Positions 41,772-53,888 are shown, numbered from the stretch's first letter. The stretch is DNA of 64,000 bases from an uncultured SAR116 cluster alpha proteobacterium (GCA_902625215.1 CACOAO010000003.1:105310-169309), one strand, 5' to 3'. Translations and numbers: made by a program. Notes: generated by a model not told the origin, from the letters alone.

Positions 41772-43151
41772 ATGATTAAGATAAGCTCTGATAATAATAT
41801 AAGTTATAATATAAATATTTTTTTCGCATTCTTTTTGGTTTTTTATATATGTTTAATTGGTCAGAATTTAGCTAGAGCTGAAAATCGTCAAGAAACTTAT
41901 AAGCAACTAAATCTTTTTGGTGATGTCTTTCAAAGAGTTCAAGAACAATACGTTGAAGAAGTTACTGACAAGAAACTTATTGAAGCTGCAATTTCAGGGA
42001 TGCTTCAATCTCTTGATCCTCACTCCTCTTATTTGAGTTCAGAATCATATAAAGATATGCAGGTTAAGACCAAAGGAAAATTTGGTGGCTTAGGTATAGA
42101 AATAACTATGGAAGATGGTGTGGTCAAAGTTGTTTCACCCATTGACGATACTCCTGCTGCTAAAGCAGGAATGAAATCAGGTGATTTAATTATTGGTATA
42201 AATGGTGAGTCAATTAGAGGGCTTTCAATAAATGATGCTGTATCGCAACTTCGAGGGCCTGTTGGAAGTAAGGTTGTTATAACTGTTGTTCGTGATAAAA
42301 AAGATCCATTTGAAATTGAAATAATTAGAGACGTTATAAAAATTAGATCTGTAAGGCACAACGTAATTAAAAATATAGGTTATGTTCGCTTAACTACGTT
42401 TTCAGACACCACAACTTCTGGTCTAGAAAAATCTGTAGATAAAATTAAAAAGGAACTTGGTGAAAAATTACAAGGACTCATTCTAGATTTGAGAAATAAT
42501 CCAGGAGGTCTTTTAAACCAATCAATTTCTGTTACAGACGCATTCTTAAACCAAGGAGAAATAGTTTCAACTCAAGGAAGAAAAGATGATGACACATCAA
42601 GAATTTTTGCAAAAAAAGGCGATATTATTAATGGCAAACCAATGATAGTTCTTATCAATAGTGGGTCAGCATCTGCTAGTGAAATTGTAGCAGGAGCACT
42701 GAAAGATCATTCAAGAGCAATTATAGTTGGTACTCGTAGCTTTGGTAAAGGATCAGTTCAATCTATAATTCCTTTAGGAGGTAATGGTGCGATGAGACTT
42801 ACAACAGCGAGGTATTATACACCAAGTGGTGTCTCAATACAGGCCAAAGGAATTGAACCAGATATTATTGTAGAGGCTGGTATGACTGAGTTGTCTAAAC
42901 AAATGCCAGAAAATAGACGAGAAGAAAATTTAAGAGGAGCCTTGGACAAAAAAGAAAAAGGCTCAAAAAAAGATAATGCAGACAAACCAGAATTAACCCC
43001 AGTTGAAAAACTATTACAAGACAATCAAATATCTCGCGCAGTTGACCTTATAAGAGGCATTAATTTATTTAGTAATAAAAAGAAAATAACTTCAACCGCC
43101 AAAATTATAAAAAAAACTATCCATAATAAATTTAGTAATTTTAGAAATTGA
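41772..43151 (+). CDS. ctpA: Carboxyl-terminal processing protease (S41)
   Basis: This 459-residue serine protease is anchored or secreted by an N-terminal hydrophobic segment (about residues 15-34). A PDZ domain (about 95-175, with GGLGIEITMEDGVVKV) precedes the S41 protease domain. The active site shows the Ser-rich NSGSASASE (residues 296-304) and the catalytic Lys in RSFGKGSVQ. It degrades or processes periplasmic proteins by their C-termini. It overlaps the TTG start of rppH by 4 bases, a sign of translational coupling. Confidence 0.92.
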   Translation: MIKISSDNNISYNINIFFAFFLVFYICLIGQNLARAENRQETYKQLNLFGDVFQRVQEQYVEEVTDKKLIEAAISGMLQSLDPHSSYLSSESYKDMQVKTKGKFGGLGIEITMEDGVVKVVSPIDDTPAAKAGMKSGDLIIGINGESIRGLSINDAVSQLRGPVGSKVVITVVRDKKDPFEIEIIRDVIKIRSVRHNVIKNIGYVRLTTFSDTTTSGLEKSVDKIKKELGEKLQGLILDLRNNPGGLLNQSISVTDAFLNQGEIVSTQGRKDDDTSRIFAKKGDIINGKPMIVLINSGSASASEIVAGALKDHSRAIIVGTRSFGKGSVQSIIPLGGNGAMRLTTARYYTPSGVSIQAKGIEPDIIVEAGMTELSKQMPENRREENLRGALDKKEKGSKKDNADKPELTPVEKLLQDNQISRAVDLIRGINLFSNKKKITSTAKIIKKTIHNKFSNFRN

Positions 43152-43663
43152 ATATAATAAAAAATAAGATTCCTCTTTTAGAAAGACCTTATCGCTCTTG
43201 TGTTGGATTAATGGTTTTTAATAAAGATGGAAAAGTGTTTTGTGGACAAAGAATTGATAACAAAGCTGAAGCATGGCAGTTACCACAAGGTGGCATTGAT
43301 AAAGGGGAACTACCTATTGAAGCTGGTTATAGAGAATTAAAAGAAGAGACGAGCATGAATAATGTTGAGTTTGTGGGCGAATATCCACAATGGTTGAAGT
43401 ATGATATTCCTTTACCATTAGCTGACAACCTTTGGGAAGGAAAGTATAGAGGACAAACACAAAGATGGCTCTTATTTCATTTTATAGGTGAAGATAGAGA
43501 AATAGATATTAATACTAATCATCCTGAATTTAAAAACTGGATTTGGCTTCATCCAGAATTGTTACCTGAAAAAGCAATTACATTTAAGAAAGATGTTTAT
43601 AGAAAAATTAATGAAATATTCATTCCCATAATAAAAAACTTTAACGCCTCAAACTCTAATTAA
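43148..43663 (+). CDS. rppH: RNA pyrophosphohydrolase (Nudix)
   Basis: This 171-residue Nudix enzyme removes pyrophosphate from 5' triphosphate RNA and dinucleoside polyphosphates. The Nudix box is visible as GGIDKGELPIEAGYRELKEE with catalytic Glu residues, and RPYRSCVGLMVFN and WQLPQGG are typical of RppH. It starts with TTG that overlaps the ctpA stop as TTGA, so the start is coupled to ctpA translation. An amidase gene follows 5 bases later. Confidence 0.92.
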   Translation: MNIIKNKIPLLERPYRSCVGLMVFNKDGKVFCGQRIDNKAEAWQLPQGGIDKGELPIEAGYRELKEETSMNNVEFVGEYPQWLKYDIPLPLADNLWEGKYRGQTQRWLLFHFIGEDREIDINTNHPEFKNWIWLHPELLPEKAITFKKDVYRKINEIFIPIIKNFNASNSN

Positions 43664-43668
43664 TTATT

Positions 43669-44958
43669 ATGAATAAAGAGATTAACTCAGATAACGAAAA
43701 GCTTGTTAATAAAGTTTTTGAAATACTATCAAAATTTAAAGAAAATCCCAAAAAAATTGAAAATATATTTACAGAGCTTTTTGAAAAAGATTTTGAAGTC
43801 CAGCTGAATGAAATAAATAAACTTAAATATGGATTATTAAAAGGTTTGGTAATATCTGTAAAAGATTTATTTGATGTTAAAGGATATCAGACGAGAGGAG
43901 GAACCAAGTTTCTGGAACTCGATATTTCTCTTAGAGATGCAACATGTATATCTAATATAAGAAAAGCTGGTGGCTTGCTTCTAGGACATACAAATATGAC
44001 TGAACTTGCCTACTCAGGTTTGGGTATAAATCCTCATTATGGAACTCCAGATAACCCTTTATATCCTGGTGCTGTTCCAGGTGGATCTACATCTGGTGGA
44101 GCTGTGTCTGTGGCTTTAGATTTATCTGATATTGCTATAGGAACAGATACAGGAGGTTCAACGAGGATACCCGCTGCTTTCACAGGAATTACAGGCTTTA
44201 AACCAACACAAGATAGTATTTCAAGAGATGGTGTCCTTACACTTTCCTCTAGCTTAGATAGCGTCGGATTAATGGCAAAAAACGTTGAACTTTGTAAACT
44301 TGGCTACCAAGCGATGCGAAGAAAGATAAATACTAAACAAGATAAATTGGAAAACAAAAACATTAAATTTATCATTCCCTCTAACTTTGGATTTGAAAAT
44401 ATAGATACTGAAATTCAAGAAGCTTTTGATTTTGCTAAGAAAAAAATTATTGAAAGTGGGTACGAAGTCATTGAAATGAATGTACCAGTTTTAGATTTAT
44501 ACAAAAAAGTACCAATATGGCAATTTGCATCAGTAGAGTGTGCAACAGAATACTTCTATTTATATGATGAAAAAAAACATTTAATTGATCCAAATGTATT
44601 AAAACGAATAGAACGTGCAAGTGAAGTTACTGCTGTTGAATATAATTTATTAAAAAATATTAGAGAAAATTTAATTGAAGAATTTAATAAATTTTTAAAA
44701 AATAATTTTTTACTTATGCCAACTGTAACAATAAATCCCCCCTTACTAGAAAATTGTTTAAATTATGAATACTATGATGAAGTAAACTTAGTATCTTTAA
44801 GAAACACTACTTTGGCTAACTATATGAATGGCTGTAGTATTTCTATTCCTTATTTTGAAGATAAAAAGCCAATTGGGATCATGTTAAACGCAACTACGAA
44901 TAAAGATGATTACCTTTTAAGTATAAGCTATGATATAGAGAAAGCGTTACAGAAATAA
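43669..44958 (+). CDS. Amidase-signature family amidase
   Basis: This 429-residue amidase-signature protein has Lys K65 (SVKDLF), the serine-rich GGSTSGGAVS (residues 138-147), and nucleophile S164 in GTDTGGSTR. The length is near normal, with a Lys/Glu-rich N-terminal helix region before the core. It lies 5 bases after rppH and 1 base from the convergent atpC end, where the conserved alphaproteobacterial order usually has no such gene. It therefore looks like an insertion into the housekeeping block. The substrate is unknown; mandelamide or allophanate-type amides are only general possibilities. Confidence 0.85.
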   Translation: MNKEINSDNEKLVNKVFEILSKFKENPKKIENIFTELFEKDFEVQLNEINKLKYGLLKGLVISVKDLFDVKGYQTRGGTKFLELDISLRDATCISNIRKAGGLLLGHTNMTELAYSGLGINPHYGTPDNPLYPGAVPGGSTSGGAVSVALDLSDIAIGTDTGGSTRIPAAFTGITGFKPTQDSISRDGVLTLSSSLDSVGLMAKNVELCKLGYQAMRRKINTKQDKLENKNIKFIIPSNFGFENIDTEIQEAFDFAKKKIIESGYEVIEMNVPVLDLYKKVPIWQFASVECATEYFYLYDEKKHLIDPNVLKRIERASEVTAVEYNLLKNIRENLIEEFNKFLKNNFLLMPTVTINPPLLENCLNYEYYDEVNLVSLRNTTLANYMNGCSISIPYFEDKKPIGIMLNATTNKDDYLLSISYDIEKALQK

Positions 44959-44959
44959 A

Positions 44960-45358
44960 TTAACCTATTTTATCTAAAACAGCTTTTATAAAAGACAAGT
45001 TTTTGATTGCATGATGTGCAATGTCTTGGTCATTATGGTTTTCTTGAGATTGAAAAGCTAGAAGTTTTTCCTCCAGAATTTGTTTATTAGCTTTGTCAAT
45101 TTTCTCAGCTCTTTCAGCTAATATTGTAACTGATGTTTCATTTATTTCAGCTATCCCACCATCTATCATTATCTGCAATGAAATTTTATTATCATTAAAA
45201 ATATCAACCAAACCTCTATCTAAAGTAGATATAACTTTAGAATGTCTTGGAAGGGCACCAATTTGTCCATCTGATCCTGGGATAACAACCATTTCTGCAG
45301 GTTCAGATATAATTATAGCTGAAGGTGTTACTACCTCTAAATTAGTTGTTTCTGCCAT
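44960..45358 (-). CDS. atpC: F1 ATP synthase epsilon subunit
   Basis: This 132-residue protein is the epsilon subunit of the F1 rotor stalk. The N-terminal beta-sandwich (VTPSAIIISEPAEMVVIPGSDGQIGALPRHSKVI) and a shorter C-terminal helical hairpin are visible. It is the last gene of the minus-strand operon atpHAGDC, 29 bases after atpD. Its coding end nearly touches the convergent amidase gene. Confidence 0.94.
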   Translation of the reverse strand: MAETTNLEVVTPSAIIISEPAEMVVIPGSDGQIGALPRHSKVISTLDRGLVDIFNDNKISLQIMIDGGIAEINETSVTILAERAEKIDKANKQILEEKLLAFQSQENHNDQDIAHHAIKNLSFIKAVLDKIG

Positions 45359-45387
45359 TCTTACCTCATCTCAAAACATTCAAAATA

Positions 45388-46839
<1,452 letters not shown>

Positions 46840-46844
46840 TTATA

Positions 46845-47717
46845 TTATAAGGCTTCTGCACCTGATATAATTTCAATTAATTCTTTAGTAATAACAGCTT
46901 GTCTTGTTCTATTATATTGTAGAGTTAAATTATCTATCATCTCCCCAGCATTCCTAGTAGCATTATCCATTGCAGTCATTCTAGCAGCTAGTTCACTTGC
47001 TGTACTTTCAATTTGAGAACTATATAATTGTGTAGCTAAATTACGGGGTAATAGATCATTCAAGATTTCTTCTTCACTTGGTTCAAATTCATATATTGAA
47101 CTAGAATCATTGTCATCGATCTCATCATTTTTAACTTCTACTGGGATGAGAGATTTAAATGTAACTTCTTGAGTAATTGCAGAAACAAATTTATTAAATA
47201 TTACTCTGCATGCACCAAATTCATTATTTTCAAACAGATCAATTATTTTTTTTGCTAAAACTTCGGCATCTGAATAATTAGGTTTTGCTGAATTTCCATC
47301 TATTTTTTCAACAAACAAGTCACCAAACTCTCTATTAAGTGCATCAGCAGATTTTTTTCCTACCATTAATAGCTTAACGTTTATACCATCGTCTTTTAGT
47401 TTTTTAATTTCAGACCTGACTGTTCTTGTAATTGATCCATTAAAACCACCGCATAATCCTCTATCTGCAGAAAAAACAACTAATAGATGAGTTTTAATTT
47501 CTTCTTTGCCACTTAGTAGATCTATAGAACTTCCAATTGCTTTAGAAGAAATTTTGGATACAACACTGTCCATAAGAGAAGTGTATGGTCTTGAGGCTAA
47601 TGCTTGTTCTTGAGCTTTACGTAGTTTAGCAGCAGCAACCATCTTCATTGCTGATGTGATTTTTTGTGTAGACTTGACTGAACCAATTCTATTTTTAAGA
47701 TCTTTTAAAGAAGGCAT
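46845..47717 (-). CDS. atpG: F1 ATP synthase gamma subunit
   Basis: This 290-residue central-stalk subunit has the conserved N-terminal helix MPSLKDLKNRIGSVKSTQKI and the C-terminal ASELAARMTAMDNATRNAGE helix, which form the rotor coiled coil. FSADRGLCGGFN marks the middle domain. It is in the usual position between atpA and atpD. Confidence 0.96.
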   Translation of the reverse strand: MPSLKDLKNRIGSVKSTQKITSAMKMVAAAKLRKAQEQALASRPYTSLMDSVVSKISSKAIGSSIDLLSGKEEIKTHLLVVFSADRGLCGGFNGSITRTVRSEIKKLKDDGINVKLLMVGKKSADALNREFGDLFVEKIDGNSAKPNYSDAEVLAKKIIDLFENNEFGACRVIFNKFVSAITQEVTFKSLIPVEVKNDEIDDNDSSSIYEFEPSEEEILNDLLPRNLATQLYSSQIESTASELAARMTAMDNATRNAGEMIDNLTLQYNRTRQAVITKELIEIISGAEAL

Positions 47718-47744
47718 TAACCTAATCCTTACTTATTCAATTAT

Positions 47745-49280
47745 CTAAGCAAAATTCTTTACTAATTCGTCTAGTGTGTCTTTAAGAGCTTTTTCAGTAT
47801 CATCTGAAATAGACTTATCTTTTCTTATTGATTCTAAAATGTTAGAGCCCTTGGAATGTAGTATTTGGATAAGTGACTGTTCAAACTCACCAATTTTTTG
47901 TGTTGGAATTTGATCTAAATATCCTTTAACTCCAGCAAAAATAACGGCTACTTGTTCTTCAACATCCATTGGAGAATATTGAGGTTGCTTAAGTAATTCA
48001 GTTAACCTTTCTCCTCTTGATAAGAGTTGTCTTGTTGAAGCATCCATATCAGATGCAAATTGTGCGAAAGCGGCCATTTCTCTATATTGTGCTAAATCTA
48101 GCTTAATTGTCCCAGCAACTTGTTTCATAGCTTTTATTTGAGCGGAAGATCCAACCCTGGATACCGATAAACCTACATTCACAGCAGGTCTAATACCTTT
48201 ATAAAATAGTTCAGTTTCTAGAAAGATTTGACCATCTGTAATTGAAATAACATTAGTTGGAATAAATGCAGATACGTCACCACCTTGTGTTTCAATTATT
48301 GGAAGTGCTGTTAAAGATCCAGATCCATTATCTCCATTTAATTTTGCAGCTCTTTCAAGCAAGCGAGAGTGTAAATAAAACACGTCACCAGGATAAGCTT
48401 CTCTTCCAGGAGGTCTCCTTAAAAGAAGAGACATTTGTCTGTATGCAACTGCTTGTTTTGATAAATCATCATAAACAACAACTGCGTGCATTCCATTATC
48501 TCTAAAAAATTCTCCCATAGCTGCAGCAGAATAAGGTGCAAGAAATTGCATAGGAGCTGGATCAGATGCAGTAGCTGCTACAACAATAGAATATTCCAAT
48601 GCTCCTCTTTCTTCCAAAGTTTTAACAATTTGAGCTACTGTAGATCTTTTTTGACCAACTGCTACATAAATACAAAAAAGTTTTTTTGTATCGTCTTTAC
48701 CAGCTTTATCGTTAGTGCTCTTTTGATTTAGAAAGGTATCTATTGCGATAGCTGTTTTACCTGTTTGCCTGTCTCCAATTATAAGCTCCCTCTGGCCTCT
48801 TCCCACAGGAATAAGCGAATCGATTGCCTTCAATCCAGTTTGCATAGGTTCACTTACTGATTCTCTTGGCATAATACCTGGAGCTTTAGTCTCAACTCTT
48901 GATCTTTTGACGTTTTTAAGAGCACCTTTACCATCTATAGGATTACCAAGTGCATCAACAACTCTTCCTAAAAGTCCTTTACCTATTGGAACGTCAACGA
49001 TAGAACCTGTTCTTTTGACAACGTCACCTTCTTTAATTGTTTTATCACTACCAAATATAACTACGCCGACATTATCTCTTTCTAAGTTTAAAGCCATGCC
49101 AGCAATACCACCAGGAAACTCAACCATTTCACCAGCTTGTATCTGATCAAGCCCGTAAACACGCGCAATTCCATCTCCTACTGATAAAACCTTACCAACT
49201 TCTGTAACTTCAGCATCGGCTCCAAAATTTTCAATCTGATCTTTTAGTATTGTTGATATTTCTGCTGCACGGATATCCAT
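47745..49280 (-). CDS. atpA: F1 ATP synthase alpha subunit
   Basis: This 511-residue regulatory nucleotide-binding subunit has the P-loop [13 protein letters not shown] near residue 170 and the Arg-finger region near [10 protein letters not shown]. It forms the hexamer with the beta subunit. Its ATG overlaps the atpH stop codon by one base (TAATG), so its translation is coupled to atpH. Confidence 0.97.
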   Translation of the reverse strand: MDIRAAEISTILKDQIENFGADAEVTEVGKVLSVGDGIARVYGLDQIQAGEMVEFPGGIAGMALNLERDNVGVVIFGSDKTIKEGDVVKRTGSIVDVPIGKGLLGRVVDALGNPIDGKGALKNVKRSRVETKAPGIMPRESVSEPMQTGLKAIDSLIPVGRGQRELIIGDRQTGKTAIAIDTFLNQKSTNDKAGKDDTKKLFCIYVAVGQKRSTVAQIVKTLEERGALEYSIVVAATASDPAPMQFLAPYSAAAMGEFFRDNGMHAVVVYDDLSKQAVAYRQMSLLLRRPPGREAYPGDVFYLHSRLLERAAKLNGDNGSGSLTALPIIETQGGDVSAFIPTNVISITDGQIFLETELFYKGIRPAVNVGLSVSRVGSSAQIKAMKQVAGTIKLDLAQYREMAAFAQFASDMDASTRQLLSRGERLTELLKQPQYSPMDVEEQVAVIFAGVKGYLDQIPTQKIGEFEQSLIQILHSKGSNILESIRKDKSISDDTEKALKDTLDELVKNFA

Positions 49281-49831
49281 TAGTTTGTACCTCTCATGGC
49301 TATTTCAAGTCTATTTAATTTAGTTTTTAGTGAGTTATCTATCATTTTGGAACCTATTTTAACAATAAGGCCTCCAATCAAACTTTCATCAACGCTTGTT
49401 GATAATATTATTTTTTTAATACCTGTTGCTTCAGATATTGCTGCTACAACTTTTTTTTGTTGATCCTGATCAAGTGTAAAAGATGATGTTACATCAGCTT
49501 TAACCTCACCATTAATTCTAGAAACTTCTGATAAAAAGTCGTCTATTACTTCGTTGATTAATATTAATCTTCCATTACTTGCCAAAGTTCCGAAAAATTT
49601 CGTAGTTAATTTTTGAGCTTTAGCTTTATTTAAAACTTTAAGTATTGAATTTTGTTTATCAGATTTAGAGATAGCTGGTGACTTGATTAAATTAGACAAA
49701 TAATCACTTTCTTTAAGCAACTTTTTGAGGCTCATAAAATCATCAACTATTTTTGTTAAAATCTTTTTTTCTTCAGCTAATTCATATATAGCTTTAGCAT
49801 ATCTACCTGACAAACCAGATGAAACGCTCAT
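49280..49831 (-). CDS. atpH: F1 ATP synthase delta subunit
   Basis: This 183-residue subunit joins F1 to the peripheral stalk. The N-terminal [14 protein letters not shown] and the C-terminal [25 protein letters not shown] are family hallmarks. It is the first gene of the F1 operon. The F0 genes (atpB, E, F) are absent here and must lie elsewhere, as is usual in alphaproteobacteria. The 95 bases between it and the priA end probably hold the operon promoter. Confidence 0.94.
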   Translation of the reverse strand: MSVSSGLSGRYAKAIYELAEEKKILTKIVDDFMSLKKLLKESDYLSNLIKSPAISKSDKQNSILKVLNKAKAQKLTTKFFGTLASNGRLILINEVIDDFLSEVSRINGEVKADVTSSFTLDQDQQKKVVAAISEATGIKKIILSTSVDESLIGGLIVKIGSKMIDNSLKTKLNRLEIAMRGTN

Positions 49832-49926
49832 CTTAAAACTTTCCTTTTAAGTAAATAAAATAATATGGATTGCTACCACAGCATTCATATCATTGCAAGT
49901 AACAAGGGCACCAAATTGAATAAATT

Positions 49927-52161
49927 TTACATAAAAGAAAATGGGTCAATATCTATTGTTAATTTAATATGGTTTGGTATGTTGATTTTTCTTGTCCAAT
50001 TCAGAATTACATCTTGAATATTTACATTTTTATCAGATTTTATCAAAAATCTTCTTCTAAATTTCCCCCTTAAAAAATATATTGGTGCAGGGGCAGGTCC
50101 AAAAATCTTAACATTTTTGAATAATGGTGCTAATTTCAACAATTCTGATGAAAAAATTTCTAATTTTCTTTCTAATCTAGATGACAATATTATAGATGAT
50201 AACCTACCATAAGGCGGCATATTAGCGTGTTTTCTTGACACTAACTCTTTATCAAAAAATTCATTTCTATTATTTTTGGAAATTGCGTTAATTATTGGAT
50301 TTTTAGTATCAAAAGTTTGAATTAGAACAACACCTTTATCTTCCTCTTTTTTTGAATGTCTGCCTGATCTTCCTGATACTTGCTGTAAAACCTGAAAAGT
50401 TCTCTCTGATGCTCTCAAATCACCACCAGACAATCCAACATCACTATCGACAATACCAACTAATTTTAAATTTGGAAAATCGTGACCTTTAGCAATCATT
50501 TGAGTTCCTATAATAATATCTACTTTGTGGTTTTTTATTTTTTCAACTGTGTCATTCAGTATTTTATGATTTTTCATAGTATCACTTGATAATACTATTA
50601 ATCTTGCCTTAGGAAAAATTTCTTTAATCTCTTCTTCGATTCGCTCAACTCCTGGACCACAAGCTTTAATTTGATCTTCAACGCCACATTTCTTACAAAC
50701 ATTTTTAAATATTCTTGAATATCCACAATGGTGACAAATTAATATATTTTTAGATCTATGCTCAACTAACCAAGCATCACAATTAACACACTTAATTTTA
50801 TCTCCACATGAATTGCAAATTGATAAGGGTGCATAACCTCTTCTATTTAAAAATAATAAACTTTGTTCTTTATTATTTAATTTACTTTCTAGTTCACCTA
50901 CAAGCAGGGGAGATAGCCATTTTCCTTTATCAGGTGGGTGGGCAATTAAATCAATTAGTTTAATATGAGGTAAAGTTGCCCCCGTTGCTCTTTTTGGCAA
51001 AATTAAATGAATATATTTACCATTTTTTGCATTGTAAAATGTTTCTAATGATGGAGTTGCAGATGCTAAAACAATTGGAGATGAAGATCTTGCAGACCTA
51101 TAGATAGCCATATCTCTAGCATTATACCTGACGTTTTCTTCTTGTTTAAAAGCTTGTTCATGTTCTTCATCAACGATAATTAAACCTAAATTTGAAATAG
51201 GAATCATTAGCGCTGATCTTGCTCCTACAATAACTCCTCCCGTACCGTTTAATGCAGATAACCAAATTTTTTTCTTTTTTTTCTTTGTTATTTCAGAATT
51301 CCAAACTAATGGAGCAAAAGAAAATTTTTTCAAAAATCTTTTTTGCCAATCTGGCGTCAAAACTATTTCTGGGAGCAAAATTAATGCTTGCTTACCTTGA
51401 TCTAAACATGTCCTAACTGTTTCAAAGTAAGTTTCAGTTTTACCAGAACCTGTGACCCCATCAAGCAAGAAACAATCTGATTTTGCCTTAATAATTGAAT
51501 CATTGATTGTATCTACCGCAAGTTTTTGTTCTAAATTTAAAAAGTCATAATTTTTTTTATTATCTTTAGGGATTTTTAAAAAATTAGAATCTAAATTGAG
51601 TGTTCTATAGACTCTGTTTTCTTGTATTAGGTTTTTTTTAGCCATGTCTTTCAAAATTGCTTTTGAAACGCCTGTCTGTTTAATAATATCATTTTGTGAT
51701 TTTCCTATATCAAAATTTAATAGAAAATCTAAAACTAACTTACGTTTGTTGGTAATTTTTATTTCTTCAATTTCGTTTATTTCATTTTCATTGTGAAAGT
51801 TACTTTTATATAATTTTTCATAATCTGGAGAAGTGATAGCTTCTAATGGAGATAATATCATTTTCAAAACCAAACCTTTAAAGACACAATACCAACTTGC
51901 TAAAAAATTCATTAATTCAATTGAAGGTTTTGGTATTGGTTCAAGATCATAAACTTGAAGAACTGTTTTCAATTTTTTTTCAGGTATGGTTTTTGTACCA
52001 TCACCAATAATCATACCTACTATTTTTCTTTTTCCAAAAGGAACTAAAACGATTTGACCAACAATAAAATTGGTATTTTTTTGTTCTAAAACGTAGTCAA
52101 ATGGTTCGTTGAAAGGACCAGTAACTAAGACAGACACTTCTTTTGAATTTAAATTTTTCAT
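49927..52161 (-). CDS. priA: Primosomal replication protein N' (PriA helicase)
   Basis: This 744-residue helicase restarts stalled replication forks. It has the N-terminal DNA-binding region, Walker A DGVTGSGKTE near residue 234, a DEEH box (IIVDEEHEQAFKQ), the Cys-rich zinc insertion (CNSCGDKIKCVNC, then CHHCGY and CKKCG), and helicase motifs with SGRSGRHSKKEE. It is complete. It lies next to the atpH operon as in many alphaproteobacteria and is divergent from fsa across 115 bases. Confidence 0.94.
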   Translation of the reverse strand: MKNLNSKEVSVLVTGPFNEPFDYVLEQKNTNFIVGQIVLVPFGKRKIVGMIIGDGTKTIPEKKLKTVLQVYDLEPIPKPSIELMNFLASWYCVFKGLVLKMILSPLEAITSPDYEKLYKSNFHNENEINEIEEIKITNKRKLVLDFLLNFDIGKSQNDIIKQTGVSKAILKDMAKKNLIQENRVYRTLNLDSNFLKIPKDNKKNYDFLNLEQKLAVDTINDSIIKAKSDCFLLDGVTGSGKTETYFETVRTCLDQGKQALILLPEIVLTPDWQKRFLKKFSFAPLVWNSEITKKKKKKIWLSALNGTGGVIVGARSALMIPISNLGLIIVDEEHEQAFKQEENVRYNARDMAIYRSARSSSPIVLASATPSLETFYNAKNGKYIHLILPKRATGATLPHIKLIDLIAHPPDKGKWLSPLLVGELESKLNNKEQSLLFLNRRGYAPLSICNSCGDKIKCVNCDAWLVEHRSKNILICHHCGYSRIFKNVCKKCGVEDQIKACGPGVERIEEEIKEIFPKARLIVLSSDTMKNHKILNDTVEKIKNHKVDIIIGTQMIAKGHDFPNLKLVGIVDSDVGLSGGDLRASERTFQVLQQVSGRSGRHSKKEEDKGVVLIQTFDTKNPIINAISKNNRNEFFDKELVSRKHANMPPYGRLSSIILSSRLERKLEIFSSELLKLAPLFKNVKIFGPAPAPIYFLRGKFRRRFLIKSDKNVNIQDVILNWTRKINIPNHIKLTIDIDPFSFM

Positions 52162-52276
52162 ATACTATCTTTATGAAATAAGTTTAAACCTAAATATAGT
52201 TATAATTTTTAAATAGTGTATTATAAATTATTATTAATTAAATGTTTAAACTTGAAAAAAGTTAAAAGGATAAGGG

Positions 52277-52930
52277 ATGCAATTATTTATAGACACTGCT
52301 GAAATTGATGAAATTAAGTCGTTAAATATTACTGGATTAATTGATGGTGTTACTACTAATCCGTCTTTAATAGCTAAATCTGGAAAAAATATAATCAATA
52401 CTATTGAAGAAATTTGCAATGAAGTGTCAGGACCAGTAAGCGCAGAAGTCACCGCTACAGATTTTGATAATATGATTTTAGAAGGTAAAAAGCTCTCTTC
52501 AATTGCTAAAAATGTTGCAATTAAAGTTCCTTTAACATTTGACGGTTTAAGAGCCTGCAAAGTATTTTCTGACGATGGTATTATGGTTAATGTCACCTTA
52601 TGTTTTAGTGCGGCTCAAGCTCTATTAGCCGCAAAAGCAGGCGCAACTTTCATATCTCCTTTTATAGGTAGATTAGATGATATTGGTGCTGATGGTATGA
52701 ATTTAATCTCTGAAATTACTGAGATCTACGATATTCATGGGTACGATACTAAAGTTCTCGCAGCCTCAATAAGAAGTGTTCAAGACATTGTAGATTCTGC
52801 AAAGTTAGGTGCAGATGTTGCTACAGTACCACCAAAATTTTTAAAATCTATGTATAACCATCCTCTAACTGATAAAGGGTTGTCAGATTTTCTATCCGAT
52901 TGGAAGAAAACAGGACAATCAATTTTGTAA
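52277..52930 (+). CDS. Transaldolase / fructose-6-phosphate aldolase family
   Basis: This 217-residue protein is of the small transaldolase class. The Schiff-base Lys is K83 in NVAIKVPLT, with [16 protein letters not shown] near residue 21 and [13 protein letters not shown] later. It acts in pentose phosphate or sugar phosphate interconversion; alphaproteobacterial members are annotated as tal or fsa, and sequence alone does not separate these activities. It starts at an ATG behind AAAAGGATAAGG. xerC follows directly. Confidence 0.9.
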   Translation: MQLFIDTAEIDEIKSLNITGLIDGVTTNPSLIAKSGKNIINTIEEICNEVSGPVSAEVTATDFDNMILEGKKLSSIAKNVAIKVPLTFDGLRACKVFSDDGIMVNVTLCFSAAQALLAAKAGATFISPFIGRLDDIGADGMNLISEITEIYDIHGYDTKVLAASIRSVQDIVDSAKLGADVATVPPKFLKSMYNHPLTDKGLSDFLSDWKKTGQSIL

Positions 52931-52935
52931 TAGAT

Positions 52936-53853
52936 GTGGAAAAATTGAATAAAAATAGTATTTCTAAAAATGAAAATGATACCATTTTGTCCTGGATAAA
53001 ATATCTAGAAACAATTCGTGGTTATGGGGAGAATACCTTAAACGCATACAAAAGAGACGTTTTAGAATTTTCAAATTTTTGTGCTGACAAAAATTATGAA
53101 TTCTTGTCGCCAGATAAATATATTTTTAGAGAATTTTTGTCAGTTTTATCTGAAAGACAATTATCTAGACCATCAGTCGCTAGAAAAGTATCAAGTTTAA
53201 AAAATTTTTATAAATTCCTTATAAGAGATAAAATTATTTCTTCACTCGACATGTCCATCTTTAAAAGTCCAAAACTTAAAAGATCATTTCCAAAGTCCAT
53301 AGAGTCAAATCTAGTAGCCCAGGCTTTAGAATCAATTATGAATAATGAATGTGATCATTGGATTAATTTACGAGACAGAGCAGTTTTACTTCTATTGTAT
53401 GGCACAGGTTTAAGAATAAGTGAGGCGTTATCCTTAAAAAGAAAAGACGCACCCAATGGGGAGTGGTTAAGAGTAAAAGGCAAAGGTAACAAATATCGAG
53501 ATGTACCTCTTTTACCAATTATTTGTGAAGGAGTAAGAGAATATATAGATCATTGTCCATTTGATACTAATGGGGATGAGCCGCTTTTTTTGGGAAAACG
53601 AGGAGGAGAATTATCTCCAAGAATTATTCAAAGAAGAGTGGAAAACCTTAGATATGAGTTGGGCTTACCATCCCATACTACTCCTCATGCTTTACGACAT
53701 GCATTCGCCACTCATTTATTATCTGGTGGCGCAGATTTAAGGGCTATACAACAATTGCTAGGCCACTCTAGCCTTTCAACCACCCAAAGGTATACAGATG
53801 TAAACGAAGCAGAACTATTGAAATTACATAAAGCAATACATCCACGTTCATAA
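52936..53853 (+). CDS. xerC: Tyrosine recombinase XerC
   Basis: This protein of about 305 residues resolves chromosome dimers at dif with XerD. The N-terminal SAM-like core-binding domain (about residues 15-100) precedes the catalytic domain with GTGLRISEAL (Arg), the beta-hairpin Lys in KGKGNKYRDVP, HALRHAFATHLL (HxxR), GHSSLSTTQRY (His and nucleophile Tyr). All catalytic residues are intact. The start is uncertain: TTG 52900, GTG 52936 and TTG 52951 are in frame and none has a strong ribosome site. GTG 52936 lies just after the fsa stop and gives a typical length. Confidence 0.9.
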   Translation: MEKLNKNSISKNENDTILSWIKYLETIRGYGENTLNAYKRDVLEFSNFCADKNYEFLSPDKYIFREFLSVLSERQLSRPSVARKVSSLKNFYKFLIRDKIISSLDMSIFKSPKLKRSFPKSIESNLVAQALESIMNNECDHWINLRDRAVLLLLYGTGLRISEALSLKRKDAPNGEWLRVKGKGNKYRDVPLLPIICEGVREYIDHCPFDTNGDEPLFLGKRGGELSPRIIQRRVENLRYELGLPSHTTPHALRHAFATHLLSGGADLRAIQQLLGHSSLSTTQRYTDVNEAELLKLHKAIHPRS

Positions 53854-53888
53854 AAAAAAGCGATTTAAAATAATTAAATCGCCTTCTT
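53851..53888. terminator. Bidirectional terminator between xerC and katG
   Basis: A perfect 9-bp stem has arms at 53860-53868 and 53874-53882 with a 5-base loop. Eight A precede the left arm, giving a strong T-run for minus-strand katG transcription; the plus-strand tail (CTTCTT) is weaker. It separates the convergent xerC and katG genes. Confidence 0.75.
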
